DNA of 64,000 bases from Mesorhizobium sp. B1-1-8 (GCF_006442795.2 NZ_CP083956.1:1589501-1653500), one strand, 5' to 3'; counted from the first letter of the stretch, positions 8,749 to 17,892 are shown. Translations and numbers: made by a program. The notes: a model not told the origin generated them from the letters alone.

Positions 8749-8910
8749 GTCGTCATCCTAGGGCGGAGCAAGGAGCGAAGCGACGCGCGCAGACCCTAGG
8801 ATCCATGCCGTTACATTTAAGACATTGCGGCGGTTACAGAATTCTGCACCGTTACACTTCCGGCAGAGGTTACGGCATGGATCCTCGGGTCAAGCCCGAG
8901 GATGACGAAG
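8749..8910. repeat. Intergenic palindromic repeat element, copy 1
   Basis: The element starts CGTCATCCTAGGGCGGAGC and ends with GGGTCAAGCCCGAGGATGACG, forming a long imperfect hairpin whose outer arms are CGTCATCCT/AGGATGACG. Inner arms GGATCCATGCCGT (8800-8812) and ACGGCATGGATCC pair as well. The block GGGCGGAGCAAGGAGCGAAG recurs in opposite orientation at 18331-18397. It looks like a dispersed rhizobial intergenic repeat. Confidence 0.65.
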
Positions 8911-8984
8911 CTGAGGGGCCTCGGCCAATCTCCAGCGTCGAGCAGACGATCTTCTAGAGGGCAATCGTTGGCCGGCAACCAGAG

Positions 8985-10028
8985 CTACCCCCGATAGGGC
9001 AACACCTCGCCCGGCGCGCTGAGCGACTGCAGCGAGCCGGGCGCGGCGCCGCCGATCCAGCCGAGCACCGCGCGGGCGAGCTCGGAGCCGGCGAGCCTAA
9101 AATTCTCGTTGACGACCAGCAGTTCTCGCCGGAACAGATGCAGCAGTTCCGACGACTGTTTCGAGACCACGTCGACGTCGCGGCCGAGCTTCAGGCCGGC
9201 ATCCTCGATGCCGGCGACGACGGCGAGCGTGGCGGCGGCGGCGCTACTGACGATGCCGTCCGGACGATTGTCGCGGCGCATCAACTGCGCGGTCCGCGTC
9301 CTGATCTGCTCGATTGTGTGGTCGATCGAAACGGTGTTGAACGGCACCTCCGAGGCGCCGACGTCGCTCAGCGCGTCGGCAAAGCCGTTCACCGTGTGGC
9401 CGTAATAGGTGAGGCCGACCGGCGGCGTGACCAGAGCGAGCCGGCGCCGGCCCATGCCGGCGAGATGGCGCACCGCTTCGCCGGCGAAGGCGTAGTTGTC
9501 GAAGTCATGATAGGGATGCACCAGCCCCATGTCGGTGCGGCCATGCGTGGCGAAGGGAATGCCGCGTTCCAGCATATAACGAGCGCGCGGGTCGTTGGGC
9601 TGGGTGCGTGAAAAGATGACGCCATCGGCCGAGCCGGTCTCGACCAGATAGCGTACGGGATCGAGCGGGTCTTGCGAGCGCGAATAGGGTGTGACGATCA
9701 GGTGATAAGGCGTGTCGGCAATGACTTCGGTGACTCCGTAGATAATATCCGAGACGAAGCTCATCAGCTCATGCTCGGTGTTCAGAACCAGGCTGATGAC
9801 ATTGGTCTTGCCCGTCCTCAGCCTGACGCCGGCGCGGTTCGGCCGGTAGCCGATCTGCTTGGCGACGAGCTGGACGCGCCGCCTGGTCTCGGCGCCGATC
9901 TCGGGCGCATCCTTGAGCGCGCGCGACACCGTGGTGACGCCGAGCCCGGTCATGAAGGCGAGCGTCTTCAGCGTCGGCCGTTCCCTGGCCGACGTCTCGT
10001 CGTCCTTCTCGATTCGTCGTCTATCCAT
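8985..10028 (-). CDS. LacI-family repressor of the adjacent sugar operon
   Basis: 347-residue LacI/GalR regulator. The DNA-binding helix-turn-helix is at about residues 18-65 (PTLKTLAFMTGLGVTTVSRALKD...), with the hinge helix following (RPNRAGVRLRTGKTNVISLV). A periplasmic-binding-protein-like effector domain fills the rest. It is divergent from the sugar ABC operon. Two identical palindromes in the shared upstream region, with the CTGAAACGTTACAG sequence typical of LacI operators, make it the likely local repressor and autoregulator. It resembles AglR-type regulators of rhizobial alpha-glucoside systems, but the effector is not determined. Confidence 0.9.
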   Translation of the reverse strand: MDRRRIEKDDETSARERPTLKTLAFMTGLGVTTVSRALKDAPEIGAETRRRVQLVAKQIGYRPNRAGVRLRTGKTNVISLVLNTEHELMSFVSDIIYGVTEVIADTPYHLIVTPYSRSQDPLDPVRYLVETGSADGVIFSRTQPNDPRARYMLERGIPFATHGRTDMGLVHPYHDFDNYAFAGEAVRHLAGMGRRRLALVTPPVGLTYYGHTVNGFADALSDVGASEVPFNTVSIDHTIEQIRTRTAQLMRRDNRPDGIVSSAAAATLAVVAGIEDAGLKLGRDVDVVSKQSSELLHLFRRELLVVNENFRLAGSELARAVLGWIGGAAPGSLQSLSAPGEVLPYRG

Positions 10029-10127
10029 TCGTCCCGCCCGTCAGGCGCATAGCAGCCGCGAGGACGGCCGGCAATCATGCAATATCGACTTTGCACGCTC
10101 TGCCGGCCGCCGCGGGGCTTCAATATA

Positions 10128-10141
10128 CTGAAACGTTACAG
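10128..10141 (+). promoter_or_regulatory. LacI-type operator O1, CTGAAACGTTACAG
   Basis: A 14-bp near-palindrome with central ACGT, 100 bp upstream of the repressor start. It is identical, in inverted orientation, to the operator at 10379-10392. Confidence 0.75.
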
Positions 10142-10378
10142 GTTGCCAACGCCAACCCATCGTCAGCGATCGAGAGGCAGTCGGGGGCCGGCTCGCACTG
10201 CCAGGCAAAGCCACTGATTCAAATAGAATCTTCGCCGACTATGAGCCCTGGCGCCGATTTTGCCCACCCGGCGGCGATTAGGATATTCCCGGGACGTGAA
10301 TTTGTTCACGGCTCGAAAAAAGCTCCCTCTGCATTTGTTCGAGGGTTGCGCATGCCGGCCAATTGACGTATCGAAAAT
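10142..10378. other. Divergent control region between two operators
   Basis: No convincing gene. Part of the lacI-sugar operon divergent region; it should hold both promoters. The region is AT-richer than its flanks (for example the stretch near 10195-10250). Confidence 0.5.
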
Positions 10379-10392
10379 CTGTAACGTTTCAG
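10379..10392 (-). promoter_or_regulatory. LacI-type operator O2, CTGTAACGTTTCAG
   Basis: The exact reverse complement of O1, placed 19-32 bp before the binding-protein start, where bound repressor would block transcription. The centre-to-centre distance to O1 is 251 bp, close to 24 helical turns, so looping is feasible. Confidence 0.75.
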
Positions 10393-10410
10393 ATTCTGGG
10401 AGGAGCCGAA

Positions 10411-11649
10411 ATGCGATACAAATTCCTGACCGCCGCCTTTGCGGCGACGGTGGCCTTGAACTTCGCCGGGCCGGCGGCCGCGACCGATCTGGAGGTCACC
10501 CATTGGTGGACTTCGGGCGGCGAGGCGGCAGCGGTGGCGGAACTCGCCAAGGCGTTCGACGCGACGGGCAATCACTGGGTCGACGGCGCCATCGCCGGCT
10601 CCGGCGGCACGGCGCGCCCGATCATGATCAGCCGCATCACCGGCGGCGACCCTATGGGCGCCACCCAGTTCAATCACGGCCGCCAGGCGGAGGAGCTGGT
10701 TCAGGCCGGCCTGATGCGCGACCTCACCGACATCGCCACCAAGGGCAAGTGGACGGAAATCGTGCGGCCGAAGAGCCTGCTCGACAGCTGCACCATCGAC
10801 GGCAAGATCTATTGCGTGCCCGTCAACATCCATTCCTGGCAGTGGCTCTGGCTGTCGAACGAGGCTTTCAAGAAGGCCGGCGTGCCGACGCCGAAGGACT
10901 GGAATGAGTTCGTGGCGGCCGCTCCGGCGCTCGAAAAGGCCGGCATCATCCCGCTCGCAGTCGGCGGGCAGCCCTGGCAGGCATCGGGCGCTTTCGACGT
11001 GCTGCTAGCGGCGGTCGGCGGCTCGGACGCCTTCCTCAAGGTCTACAAGAACAAGGACGCCACATTCGCGGCCGGGCCCGAGATCGCCAAGGTATTCAAG
11101 GCCGCCGACGACGCCCGCAAGATGGCCAAGAACACCAACGTGCAGGACTGGAACCAGGCAACCAACCTGGTCATCACCGGCAAGGCCGGCGGCCAGATCA
11201 TGGGCGACTGGGCGCAGGGCGAGTTCCAGGTCGCCGGCAAGACCGCCGGCAAGGACTACACCTGTCTTCCCGGCCTCGGCCTGAACGAGGTCATCGCAAC
11301 CGGCGGCGACGCCTTCTACTTCCCACTGCTCAAGGATGCCGACAAGTCCAAGGCGCAGGAGGTGCTGGCCCAGACGCTGCTCGATCCGAAGACACAGGTC
11401 GCCTTCAACCTCAAGAAGGGCTCGCTGCCGGTGCGCGGCGACGTCGACCTCAACACGGCCAACGACTGCATGAAGAAGGGCCTCGCCATCCTCGCCAAGG
11501 GTGCAGTCATCCCGTGGACGGACCAGCTGCTGTCGCAGGACAGCCAGAAGCAGAAGGAGGATCTGTTCTCCGAATTCTTCGCCAAGCCCGACATGACGCT
11601 CGAAGAGGCGCAGAAGCGCTTCGCCGCCATCATCGCTTCCGCCGACTGA
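10411..11649 (+). CDS. CUT1 sugar ABC transporter substrate-binding protein
   Basis: 412-residue extracellular solute-binding protein (SBP_bac_1). The start follows GGGAGGAGCC. A Sec signal (MRYKFLTAAFAATVALNFAG...AAAT) leads to LEVTHWWTSGGEAAAVAEL, the classic N-terminus of this family. Aromatic residues expected in the sugar site appear in NIHSWQWLWLSNEAFKKAG and GGQPWQASGAF. Overall it resembles the glucose/mannose-type GtsA proteins. First gene of the LacI-controlled operon; a strong hairpin separates it from the permease genes. Confidence 0.9.
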   Translation: MRYKFLTAAFAATVALNFAGPAAATDLEVTHWWTSGGEAAAVAELAKAFDATGNHWVDGAIAGSGGTARPIMISRITGGDPMGATQFNHGRQAEELVQAGLMRDLTDIATKGKWTEIVRPKSLLDSCTIDGKIYCVPVNIHSWQWLWLSNEAFKKAGVPTPKDWNEFVAAAPALEKAGIIPLAVGGQPWQASGAFDVLLAAVGGSDAFLKVYKNKDATFAAGPEIAKVFKAADDARKMAKNTNVQDWNQATNLVITGKAGGQIMGDWAQGEFQVAGKTAGKDYTCLPGLGLNEVIATGGDAFYFPLLKDADKSKAQEVLAQTLLDPKTQVAFNLKKGSLPVRGDVDLNTANDCMKKGLAILAKGAVIPWTDQLLSQDSQKQKEDLFSEFFAKPDMTLEEAQKRFAAIIASAD

Positions 11650-11668
11650 CGACAGACGGTCCTCCCGG

Positions 11669-11698
11669 CTCCCGGCCCCGCTCCCGCGGGGCCGGGAG
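11669..11698 (+). promoter_or_regulatory. Intercistronic hairpin after binding-protein gene
   Basis: Perfect 13-bp GC stem (CTCCCGGCCCCGC / GCGGGGCCGGGAG) with a TCCC loop and no U-tract. In this position, between binding-protein and permease genes, such hairpins usually protect the upstream message or cause partial termination, so that binding protein is made in excess. Confidence 0.65.
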
Positions 11699-11734
11699 TG
11701 TGCCGCCCTTACCCGTTTCCGTCCGGCTGCCGAG

Positions 11735-12628
11735 ATGAGCAAGAGCAATCGCCCCAATCAGCTTTTCCGCAACCTCAATGCGAAGATCGCATCGATCCCG
11801 ATGATCCTGACGGCATTGGTGGTGTTCGTCGGTGGAACTGCCTGGACGGTGCTCTATTCCTTCACCAATTCGAAGCTTTTGCCGCGGCTGCACTTCGTCG
11901 GGCTCGACCAGTATTACCGGCTGTGGGCGACACCGCGCTGGTTGGTCTCGATCGAGAACCTTTTGATCTACGGCGTGATCTCGCTGGTGTTCTCGCTGGT
12001 GATCGGCTTTCTCCTCGCCGCGCTGCTCGACCAGAAGATCCGCTTCGAGGATACGTTCCGTACCATTTTCCTCTACCCGTTCGCACTGTCCTTCATCGTC
12101 ACCGGCCTTGTCTGGCAGTGGCTGCTCAATCCCGACTTCGGCATCCAGCACGTCGTGCGGGACCTCGGCTGGACGAGCTTCAGCTTCGATCCGCTCTATA
12201 ATTCCAGCATCGTCATCTACGGCATTTCGATCGCCGCGCTCTGGCAAGGCACGGGGCTGATCATGTGCCTGATGCTGGCCGGACTGCGCGGCATCGACGA
12301 GGACATCTGGAAGGCGGCGCGGGTTGACGGCATACCCACCTGGAAAACCTATCTCTTTATCATCATCCCGATGATGCGGCCGGTCTTCATCACCACGCTG
12401 GTCATCATCGCCGCCGGCATTGTCAAGGTCTACGACCTGGTGGTCGCCCAGACCAGCGGCGGGCCGGGCATCGCTTCCGAAGTGCCGGCAAAATACGTCT
12501 ACGACTATATGTTCTTCGCCCAGAATCTCGGCCAGGGTTTTGCCGCCTCGACCATGATGCTGCTCTCGGTGGTGATCGTCATCGTGCCGTGGGCCTATCT
12601 CGAATTCGGAGGCGGCAAGCGTGGCTGA
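11735..12628 (+). CDS. Sugar ABC transporter permease 1
   Basis: 297-residue MalF/UgpA-type inner membrane protein with six predicted helices. The cytoplasmic EAA loop that contacts the ATPase is present as CLMLAGLRGIDEDIWKAARV followed by DGIPTWKTYLFIIIP. Its end overlaps the start of the second permease by 8 bp. Confidence 0.92.
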   Translation: MSKSNRPNQLFRNLNAKIASIPMILTALVVFVGGTAWTVLYSFTNSKLLPRLHFVGLDQYYRLWATPRWLVSIENLLIYGVISLVFSLVIGFLLAALLDQKIRFEDTFRTIFLYPFALSFIVTGLVWQWLLNPDFGIQHVVRDLGWTSFSFDPLYNSSIVIYGISIAALWQGTGLIMCLMLAGLRGIDEDIWKAARVDGIPTWKTYLFIIIPMMRPVFITTLVIIAAGIVKVYDLVVAQTSGGPGIASEVPAKYVYDYMFFAQNLGQGFAASTMMLLSVVIVIVPWAYLEFGGGKRG

Positions 12629-13556
12629 GATTGCCGTCTCCCCACCCGCCACCGTGGATGCATCGCGGCACGAAGCCACGGGGCCGAGCGGGCCGAAGCC
12701 GCGGCACGTGCTGTCGCGCCGCAACATCTTTCTCTACGGCACGCTCATCGTGATGGCGCTCTATTATCTGCTGCCGCTCTACGTGATGATCGTTACGTCG
12801 CTGAAAGGCATGCCCGAGATCCGTCTCGGCAACATCTTCTCGCCGCCGCTGGAGATCACCTTCGAGCCCTGGGTCAAGGCGTGGTCGCAGGCCTGCACAG
12901 GCCTCAATTGCGACGGGCTCTCGCGCGGCTTCTGGAACTCCGTGCGCATCACCGTACCATCGGTGCTGCTATCGATCGCCATCGCCTCGGTGAACGGCTA
13001 TGCGCTCGCCAATTGGCGCTTCAAGGGCGCCGACACCTTCTTCATCATCCTGATCGTCGGCGCCTTCATCCCCTATCAGGTGATGATCTATCCGATCGTC
13101 ATCATCCTGCGCGAGATCGGCCTCTATGGCAGCCTCACCGGCCTGGTCATCGTGCATTCCATCTTTGGCATGCCGATCCTGACGCTTTTGTTCCGCAACT
13201 ATTTCACCTCGATGCCGGAAGAGTTGTTCCGCGCGGCGCGCGTCGACGGCGCAGGCTTCTGGGGCATCTATCTGCGCATCATGCTGCCGATGTCGCTGCC
13301 GATCTTCGTCGTCGCCATCATCCTGCAGGTGACCGGCATCTGGAACGACTTCCTGTTCGGCGTCGTCTACACGCGTCCCGATACCTATCCCATGACGGTG
13401 CAGCTCAACAACATCGTCAATTCGGTGCAGGGCGTGAAGGAATACAACGTCAACATGGCCGCCACCATCCTGACCGGCCTTGTTCCGCTCATCGTCTACT
13501 TCATTTCGGGCAAGCTTTTCGTGCGCGGCATCGCCGCCGGCGCGGTGAAAGGGTGA
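12621..13556 (+). CDS. Sugar ABC transporter permease 2
   Basis: 311-residue MalG/UgpE-type permease. It begins at a GTG inside the end of permease 1, with GGAGGCGG upstream. An N-terminal cytoplasmic tail of about 35 residues precedes the first helix (NIFLYGTLIVMALYYLLPLY). EAA loop: TSMPEELFRAARVDGAGFWG. The insert QACTGLNCDGLSRGFWNS is typical of glucose/mannose-type GtsC permeases. The stop codon overlaps the ATPase start (TGATG). Confidence 0.92.
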   Translation: MAEIAVSPPATVDASRHEATGPSGPKPRHVLSRRNIFLYGTLIVMALYYLLPLYVMIVTSLKGMPEIRLGNIFSPPLEITFEPWVKAWSQACTGLNCDGLSRGFWNSVRITVPSVLLSIAIASVNGYALANWRFKGADTFFIILIVGAFIPYQVMIYPIVIILREIGLYGSLTGLVIVHSIFGMPILTLLFRNYFTSMPEELFRAARVDGAGFWGIYLRIMLPMSLPIFVVAIILQVTGIWNDFLFGVVYTRPDTYPMTVQLNNIVNSVQGVKEYNVNMAATILTGLVPLIVYFISGKLFVRGIAAGAVKG

Positions 13557-14656
13557 TGATGGCAGCAGTCGCCAATCCCAGCGTCTCGATCCAGGACCTG
13601 TCGCTCAATTTCGGCGTGATGTCGGTGCTGAAGACGCTCAATCTGGACGTCGCCGAGGGCGAGTTCGTCGTGCTGCTCGGGCCGTCCGGCTGCGGCAAGT
13701 CGACCTTGCTCAACTGCATTGCCGGACTGCTCGATATTTCGGAAGGCCGCATCTTCATCAAGGGCAAGAACGTCACCTGGGAGGAGCCGAAGGACCGCGG
13801 CATCGGCATGGTGTTCCAGTCCTACGCGCTCTATCCGCAGATGACAGTGGAGAAGAACCTTTCTTTCGGCCTGCGCGTTGCCGGCGTGGCCAAGGACGAG
13901 ATCGCCAAACGCATCGCGCGCGCCGCCGAGATCCTGCAGATCGAGCCGCTGTTGCAGCGCAAGCCCTCGGCGCTTTCCGGCGGCCAGCGCCAGCGCGTGG
14001 CGATCGGCCGGGCGCTGGTGCGCGACGTCGACGTCTTCCTGTTCGACGAGCCGCTCTCCAATCTCGACGCCAAGCTGCGCGCGGAACTGCGCGTCGAGAT
14101 CAAGCTGCTGCACCGCAAGCTCGAAAACACCATGATCTACGTCACCCACGACCAGATCGAGGCGATGACGCTTGCCGACCGCATCGCGGTAATGAAGGGC
14201 GGCGTCATCCAGCAGCTCGATGCGCCGCAGGTGATCTACAACCGTCCGGTCAACCGTTTCGTCGCCGGCTTTCTCGGCTCGCCGGCAATGAATTTTCTCG
14301 ACGGCCAGCTGGAAAACGCCGATGGCGGCTGGCGCTTCGTCGCCGACGGTCTGAAAATTCCGCTCGACACCTATAATTTCGACCGGCAGCCGCAACCCGG
14401 ACCAGCCGTATTCGGCATCAGGCCCGAGCATGTGAGTCTGAACAGCGGCGCTGGCTGGCCGTTCTCGGCGGCCAGCAAAGTCGAAGTGGTCGAGCCGATG
14501 GGCTCCGACACACTGGTCTGGCTGAAGCTTGCCCAACAGAAATTCAGCGTCCGCGTCACCTCCGAGCGCACGCCCAGGAACGATGAGGCGGTGACCATCG
14601 GCTTCGATCCGATGCGCGCCTCGCTCTTCGACGCCCAGAGCGGCAACCGCCTTTGA
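13556..14656 (+). CDS. Sugar ABC transporter ATP-binding protein, UgpC/MsmK type
   Basis: 366-residue ATPase energising the CUT1 transporter. Walker A GPSGCGKST, Q-loop MVFQSYALYP, signature LSGGQRQRVAIGRAL, Walker B VFLFDEPLSNLDAKLR, switch His in YVTHDQIEAM. The C-terminal TOBE-type region (from about 240) carries FGIRPEHVSL. Translationally coupled to permease 2 through TGATG. Confidence 0.95.
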   Translation: MMAAVANPSVSIQDLSLNFGVMSVLKTLNLDVAEGEFVVLLGPSGCGKSTLLNCIAGLLDISEGRIFIKGKNVTWEEPKDRGIGMVFQSYALYPQMTVEKNLSFGLRVAGVAKDEIAKRIARAAEILQIEPLLQRKPSALSGGQRQRVAIGRALVRDVDVFLFDEPLSNLDAKLRAELRVEIKLLHRKLENTMIYVTHDQIEAMTLADRIAVMKGGVIQQLDAPQVIYNRPVNRFVAGFLGSPAMNFLDGQLENADGGWRFVADGLKIPLDTYNFDRQPQPGPAVFGIRPEHVSLNSGAGWPFSAASKVEVVEPMGSDTLVWLKLAQQKFSVRVTSERTPRNDEAVTIGFDPMRASLFDAQSGNRL

Positions 14657-14681
14657 CTTCACAACAGAAACGGACAGACAG

Positions 14682-15428
14682 ATGAACTGGTCATTCCAAC
14701 TTTACAGCGCGCGCAACTTCCTGCCGTGGGAGGGTGTGCTGAAAACGCTCGGCGAACTCGGCTACGGGCAAGTCGAGGGTTTTGGCGGCGTCTATGCCGA
14801 TCCGAAGGCGTTCCGCGCCGAGCTCGACAAGAACGGGCTTGCGATGCCGACCGGGCACTTTTCCATCGAGGCGCTTGAAAAGGATTTCGGCGGCGTGCGC
14901 AAGACGGCCGACGCGCTCGGCATAACACTGCTGATCTGCCCCTACCTCATGCCCGATTCCAGGCCGTCCGATGCCGCCGGCTGGCGCGACTTCGGCGAGC
15001 GGCTTGCGAAGGTCGGCGATACAGCGAAGAATGCCGGCTACGGCTTTGCCTGGCACAACCATGATTTCGAATTCAAGGCGCTCGCCGACGGCTCGCTGCC
15101 GCAGGATCATATCCTGTCCGCCGCACCCGACATCGGCTGGGAGATGGACGTCGCCTGGGTGATCCGCGGCGGCGCCGATCCGCTGCCCTGGATCGAGAAG
15201 CACGGCAAGCGCATTGTCGCCGTCCATGTCAAGGATATCGCCAAGCCGGGCGAGGGGCTGGACGAGGACGGCTGGTCGGATGTCGGCCACGGCACCATCG
15301 ACTGGCCCGGCCTGATCGAGGCGTTCCGCGCCAACAGCGCCGCCAAATATTTCGTCATGGAGCAGGACAATCCCAACGATGTCGGGCGCTTTGCCCGGCG
15401 CTCGATCGCGGCAGCCAAGAGCTGGTAG
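14682..15428 (+). CDS. Sugar phosphate isomerase/epimerase (TIM-barrel, AP endonuclease 2 superfamily)
   Basis: 248-residue xylose-isomerase-like TIM barrel. Family members isomerise or epimerise sugars or keto-sugars using a divalent metal. Plausible metal ligands are the acidic and His residues in FAWHNHDFEF, GWEMDVAWV, VAVHVKDIAKPG and the terminal FVMEQDNP. It sits between the transporter ATPase and an oxidoreductase, so it should act on the imported sugar or its oxidised form. Confidence 0.85.
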   Translation: MNWSFQLYSARNFLPWEGVLKTLGELGYGQVEGFGGVYADPKAFRAELDKNGLAMPTGHFSIEALEKDFGGVRKTADALGITLLICPYLMPDSRPSDAAGWRDFGERLAKVGDTAKNAGYGFAWHNHDFEFKALADGSLPQDHILSAAPDIGWEMDVAWVIRGGADPLPWIEKHGKRIVAVHVKDIAKPGEGLDEDGWSDVGHGTIDWPGLIEAFRANSAAKYFVMEQDNPNDVGRFARRSIAAAKSW

Positions 15429-15439
15429 GAGCAATCAAA

Positions 15440-16582
15440 ATGGCAAGCAAACTTGGCATCGGCGTCATCGGCTGCGGCAACATCTCGAAGGCGTATTTTT
15501 CGCTGGCGCCGCTGTTTCGTGGCATCAAGATGCGCGCCTGCGCGGACATCAACATGGACGCCGCGGAGGCAAGGGCGAAGGAGTTCAAGATACGCGCTGA
15601 GACAGTCAACGAAATCCTCAAGGACGACGAGATCGACATCATCGTCAACCTGACCGTTCCTGCGGTGCATTACGAAGTCTCGAAAGTGGCGCTCGAGGCC
15701 GGCAAGCACGTCTATTCGGAAAAGCCCTTCGTGCTCTCGGTCAAGGAAGGGCTCGACCTGAAAAGCCGAGCGCAGAAGAAAGGCCTGCGCATCGGCTCGG
15801 CGCCGGACACCTTTTTCGGCGGCGCGCACCAGCTGGTGCGTGAGCTGATCGACAGCGGCAAGCTCGGCAAGATCACCAGCGGCACCTGCCATGTGATGGG
15901 CCACGGTATGGAGCACTGGCATCCCAATCCCGACTTCTTCTTCCAGCCGGGCGCCGGCCCGGTGCTCGACATCGGGCCATACTACGTCACCAACCTGATC
16001 CAGCTGATCGGACCGGTCAGCCGGGTGGCGGCCTTCGCCACGACCCCGGCCAAAGAGCGGACGATCTCGTCGAAACCGCGCGCGGGCGAAAAAATCCCGG
16101 TCAACACGCCGACCACCATCCATGCGCTGCTGGAGTTCGAGAACGGCGCGGTGATCACGCTCAACACCAGCTGGGACGTCTGGAGCCACGGCCACGCGCC
16201 GATGGAACTCTACGGCGAGGCCGGCACCGTCTTCGTGCCGGATCCGAACTTCTTCGGCGGCGAGGTGAGCTTCACCGATGCCGCCAAACCGGTCAAGAAG
16301 CTGCCCAAATGGCGCCATCCGTTCGGCGTGCCGAACGAGATGCATGGACATGGCATGATGGCCAACTACCGCACCGCCGGCCTTGCCGACATGGCGATCG
16401 CGATCGCGGAGGGACGGCCGCACCGCTGCTCGATGGAGCTGGCGCTGCATGCCGTGGATGTCATGACCGGCATCCTGCGCTCCGGCGAAAGCGGCAAGTT
16501 CGTGCAGATGCAGACGACCTGCGAACGGCCGGCCGCGCTCGGCGTCAAAGAGGCGAAGGCGCTGTTGGCCAAGAAGAAGTAG
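15440..16582 (+). CDS. Gfo/Idh/MocA-family NAD(P)-dependent oxidoreductase
   Basis: 380-residue dehydrogenase. The Rossmann motif is GVIGCGNISKAYF at the N-terminus, and the family EKP motif is present (HVYSEKPFVLSV). The C-terminal alpha/beta domain includes GPVLDIGPYYVTNLIQLIG, where Asp and Tyr match the usual substrate-site residues. Starts 11 bp after the epimerase gene. Together they form a typical oxidise/epimerise route for a sugar or inositol-like substrate; exact substrate unknown. Confidence 0.88.
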   Translation: MASKLGIGVIGCGNISKAYFSLAPLFRGIKMRACADINMDAAEARAKEFKIRAETVNEILKDDEIDIIVNLTVPAVHYEVSKVALEAGKHVYSEKPFVLSVKEGLDLKSRAQKKGLRIGSAPDTFFGGAHQLVRELIDSGKLGKITSGTCHVMGHGMEHWHPNPDFFFQPGAGPVLDIGPYYVTNLIQLIGPVSRVAAFATTPAKERTISSKPRAGEKIPVNTPTTIHALLEFENGAVITLNTSWDVWSHGHAPMELYGEAGTVFVPDPNFFGGEVSFTDAAKPVKKLPKWRHPFGVPNEMHGHGMMANYRTAGLADMAIAIAEGRPHRCSMELALHAVDVMTGILRSGESGKFVQMQTTCERPAALGVKEAKALLAKKK

Positions 16583-16607
16583 GTCCAGGAAAGCTTCTAT
16601 TTTGGCA

Positions 16608-16637
16608 AGCCTCTCCCCGTCCGGGCGGGGAGAGGCT
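16608..16637. terminator. Strong intergenic hairpin
   Basis: Perfect 12-bp stem AGCCTCTCCCCG / CGGGGAGAGGCT with a 6-nt loop between the oxidoreductase and aldo/keto reductase genes. No U-run follows, so it may be a dispersed palindrome or a weak attenuator rather than an intrinsic terminator. Confidence 0.5.
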
Positions 16638-16714
16638 AAAGGGTGGGACGCCGGGCCGGTTCATTGCCTATGCGGTGATGGCGCCCGATCCGTTTTGAGA
16701 TTCGAGGATTTCCC

Positions 16715-17761
16715 ATGCCCTATGTCGCCGCCGAAAACCGCTACGAAAGCATGATCTATAACCGCTGTGGGCGGTCCGGCCTGAAGCTGCCGGCTATCTC
16801 GCTCGGGCTGTGGCACAATTTCGGCAACGACACGCCGCACAGGGCCAAGCAGGCGATCGTGTGCAAGGCGTTCGACCTCGGCATCACGCATTTCGACCTC
16901 GCCAACAATTACGGCCCGCCGCCCGGCTCGGCCGAGACCGCCTTCGGCGAGATCCTGCGCAGCGATTTCGCCGGCTACCGCGATGAGCTGATCATCTCGA
17001 CCAAGGCCGGTTACGAGATGTGGGCCGGTCCCTACGGCGAATGGGGCAGTCGCAAATACATGCTCGCCAGCCTCGACCAGAGCCTGAAGCGGATGGGGCT
17101 CGACTATGTCGACATCTTCTATTCGCACCGCTTCGATCCGGAGACGCCGCTGGAAGAGACCATGGGCGCGCTCGATCACGCGGTGCGCTCGGGCAAGGCG
17201 CTCTATGCTGGCATCTCCTCCTACAATTCGCAGCGCACGCGCGAGGCGGCCGATATTCTGAAGCACCTCGGCACGCCGTGTCTGATCCACCAGCCGAGCT
17301 ATTCGATGCTCAACCGCTGGGTCGAGGAGGACGGGCTGCTCGACGCGCTGGAGGGGCTCGGCATCGGCTCGATCGTGTTCTCGCCGCTGGCGCAAGGCAT
17401 GCTGACCGACAAATATCTCGGCGGCATCCCCGAAGGCAGCCGCGCCAGCCAGGGCAAGTCGCTGAGGCCGGCCTTCATCAACGACCAGTCGATCGCCAAC
17501 ATCCAGGCGCTCAACGCCATCGCCGGCCGGCGCGGCCAGACGCTGGCGCAGATGGCGCTGGCCTGGGTGCTGCGCAAAGGCCGGGTGACGACGGCGCTGA
17601 TCGGCGCCAGCCGGCCGGAGCAGGTGGAGGATTGCGTCGGCGCGCTGAAGACGCTCGAGTTCAGCGATGCCGAGCTTGCCGAGATCGACACCTATGCGCG
17701 CGAGGCCGACATCAATCTCTGGGCGACTTCCGCCGAGCGTAAAGGTCCGGCGCGGAAGTAA
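16715..17761 (+). CDS. Aldo/keto reductase, YghZ/MgrA type
   Basis: 348-residue member of the AKR14-like group, which includes the E. coli enzyme that reduces L-glyceraldehyde 3-phosphate. The catalytic tetrad is visible: Asp/Tyr in HFDLANNYGPPPGSAE, Lys in IISTKAGYEMW, His in IFYSHRFDPETP. The C-terminal NADPH-binding segment is GASRPEQVEDCVGAL. RBS GAGG precedes the ATG. Probably the last gene of the sugar operon, though the hairpin upstream may uncouple it. Confidence 0.88.
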   Translation: MPYVAAENRYESMIYNRCGRSGLKLPAISLGLWHNFGNDTPHRAKQAIVCKAFDLGITHFDLANNYGPPPGSAETAFGEILRSDFAGYRDELIISTKAGYEMWAGPYGEWGSRKYMLASLDQSLKRMGLDYVDIFYSHRFDPETPLEETMGALDHAVRSGKALYAGISSYNSQRTREAADILKHLGTPCLIHQPSYSMLNRWVEEDGLLDALEGLGIGSIVFSPLAQGMLTDKYLGGIPEGSRASQGKSLRPAFINDQSIANIQALNAIAGRRGQTLAQMALAWVLRKGRVTTALIGASRPEQVEDCVGALKTLEFSDAELAEIDTYAREADINLWATSAERKGPARK

Positions 17762-17769
17762 CGCTTAGC

Positions 17770-17892
17770 CGACGAACCATCCGCCCTTGCTCACGCCTGA
17801 GTTGTGAACCTACGGAAGCAGTGGCAAAATCGATGGTTCGTCGCTATGTCAGTGGAGTTGAAGCATTCGCATACGGAAATCGCATGCGAATG
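17770..17892. promoter_or_regulatory. Two dyads upstream of zur
   Basis: A 12-bp inverted repeat (CGACGAACCATC at 17770-17781, GATGGTTCGTCG at 17832-17843) surrounds a shorter space. A 9-bp one lies closer to the gene (CATTCGCAT at 17864-17872, ATGCGAATG at 17884-17892). Neither is an obvious match to the AT-rich Zur box; they may be operators or RNA hairpins. Confidence 0.35.
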
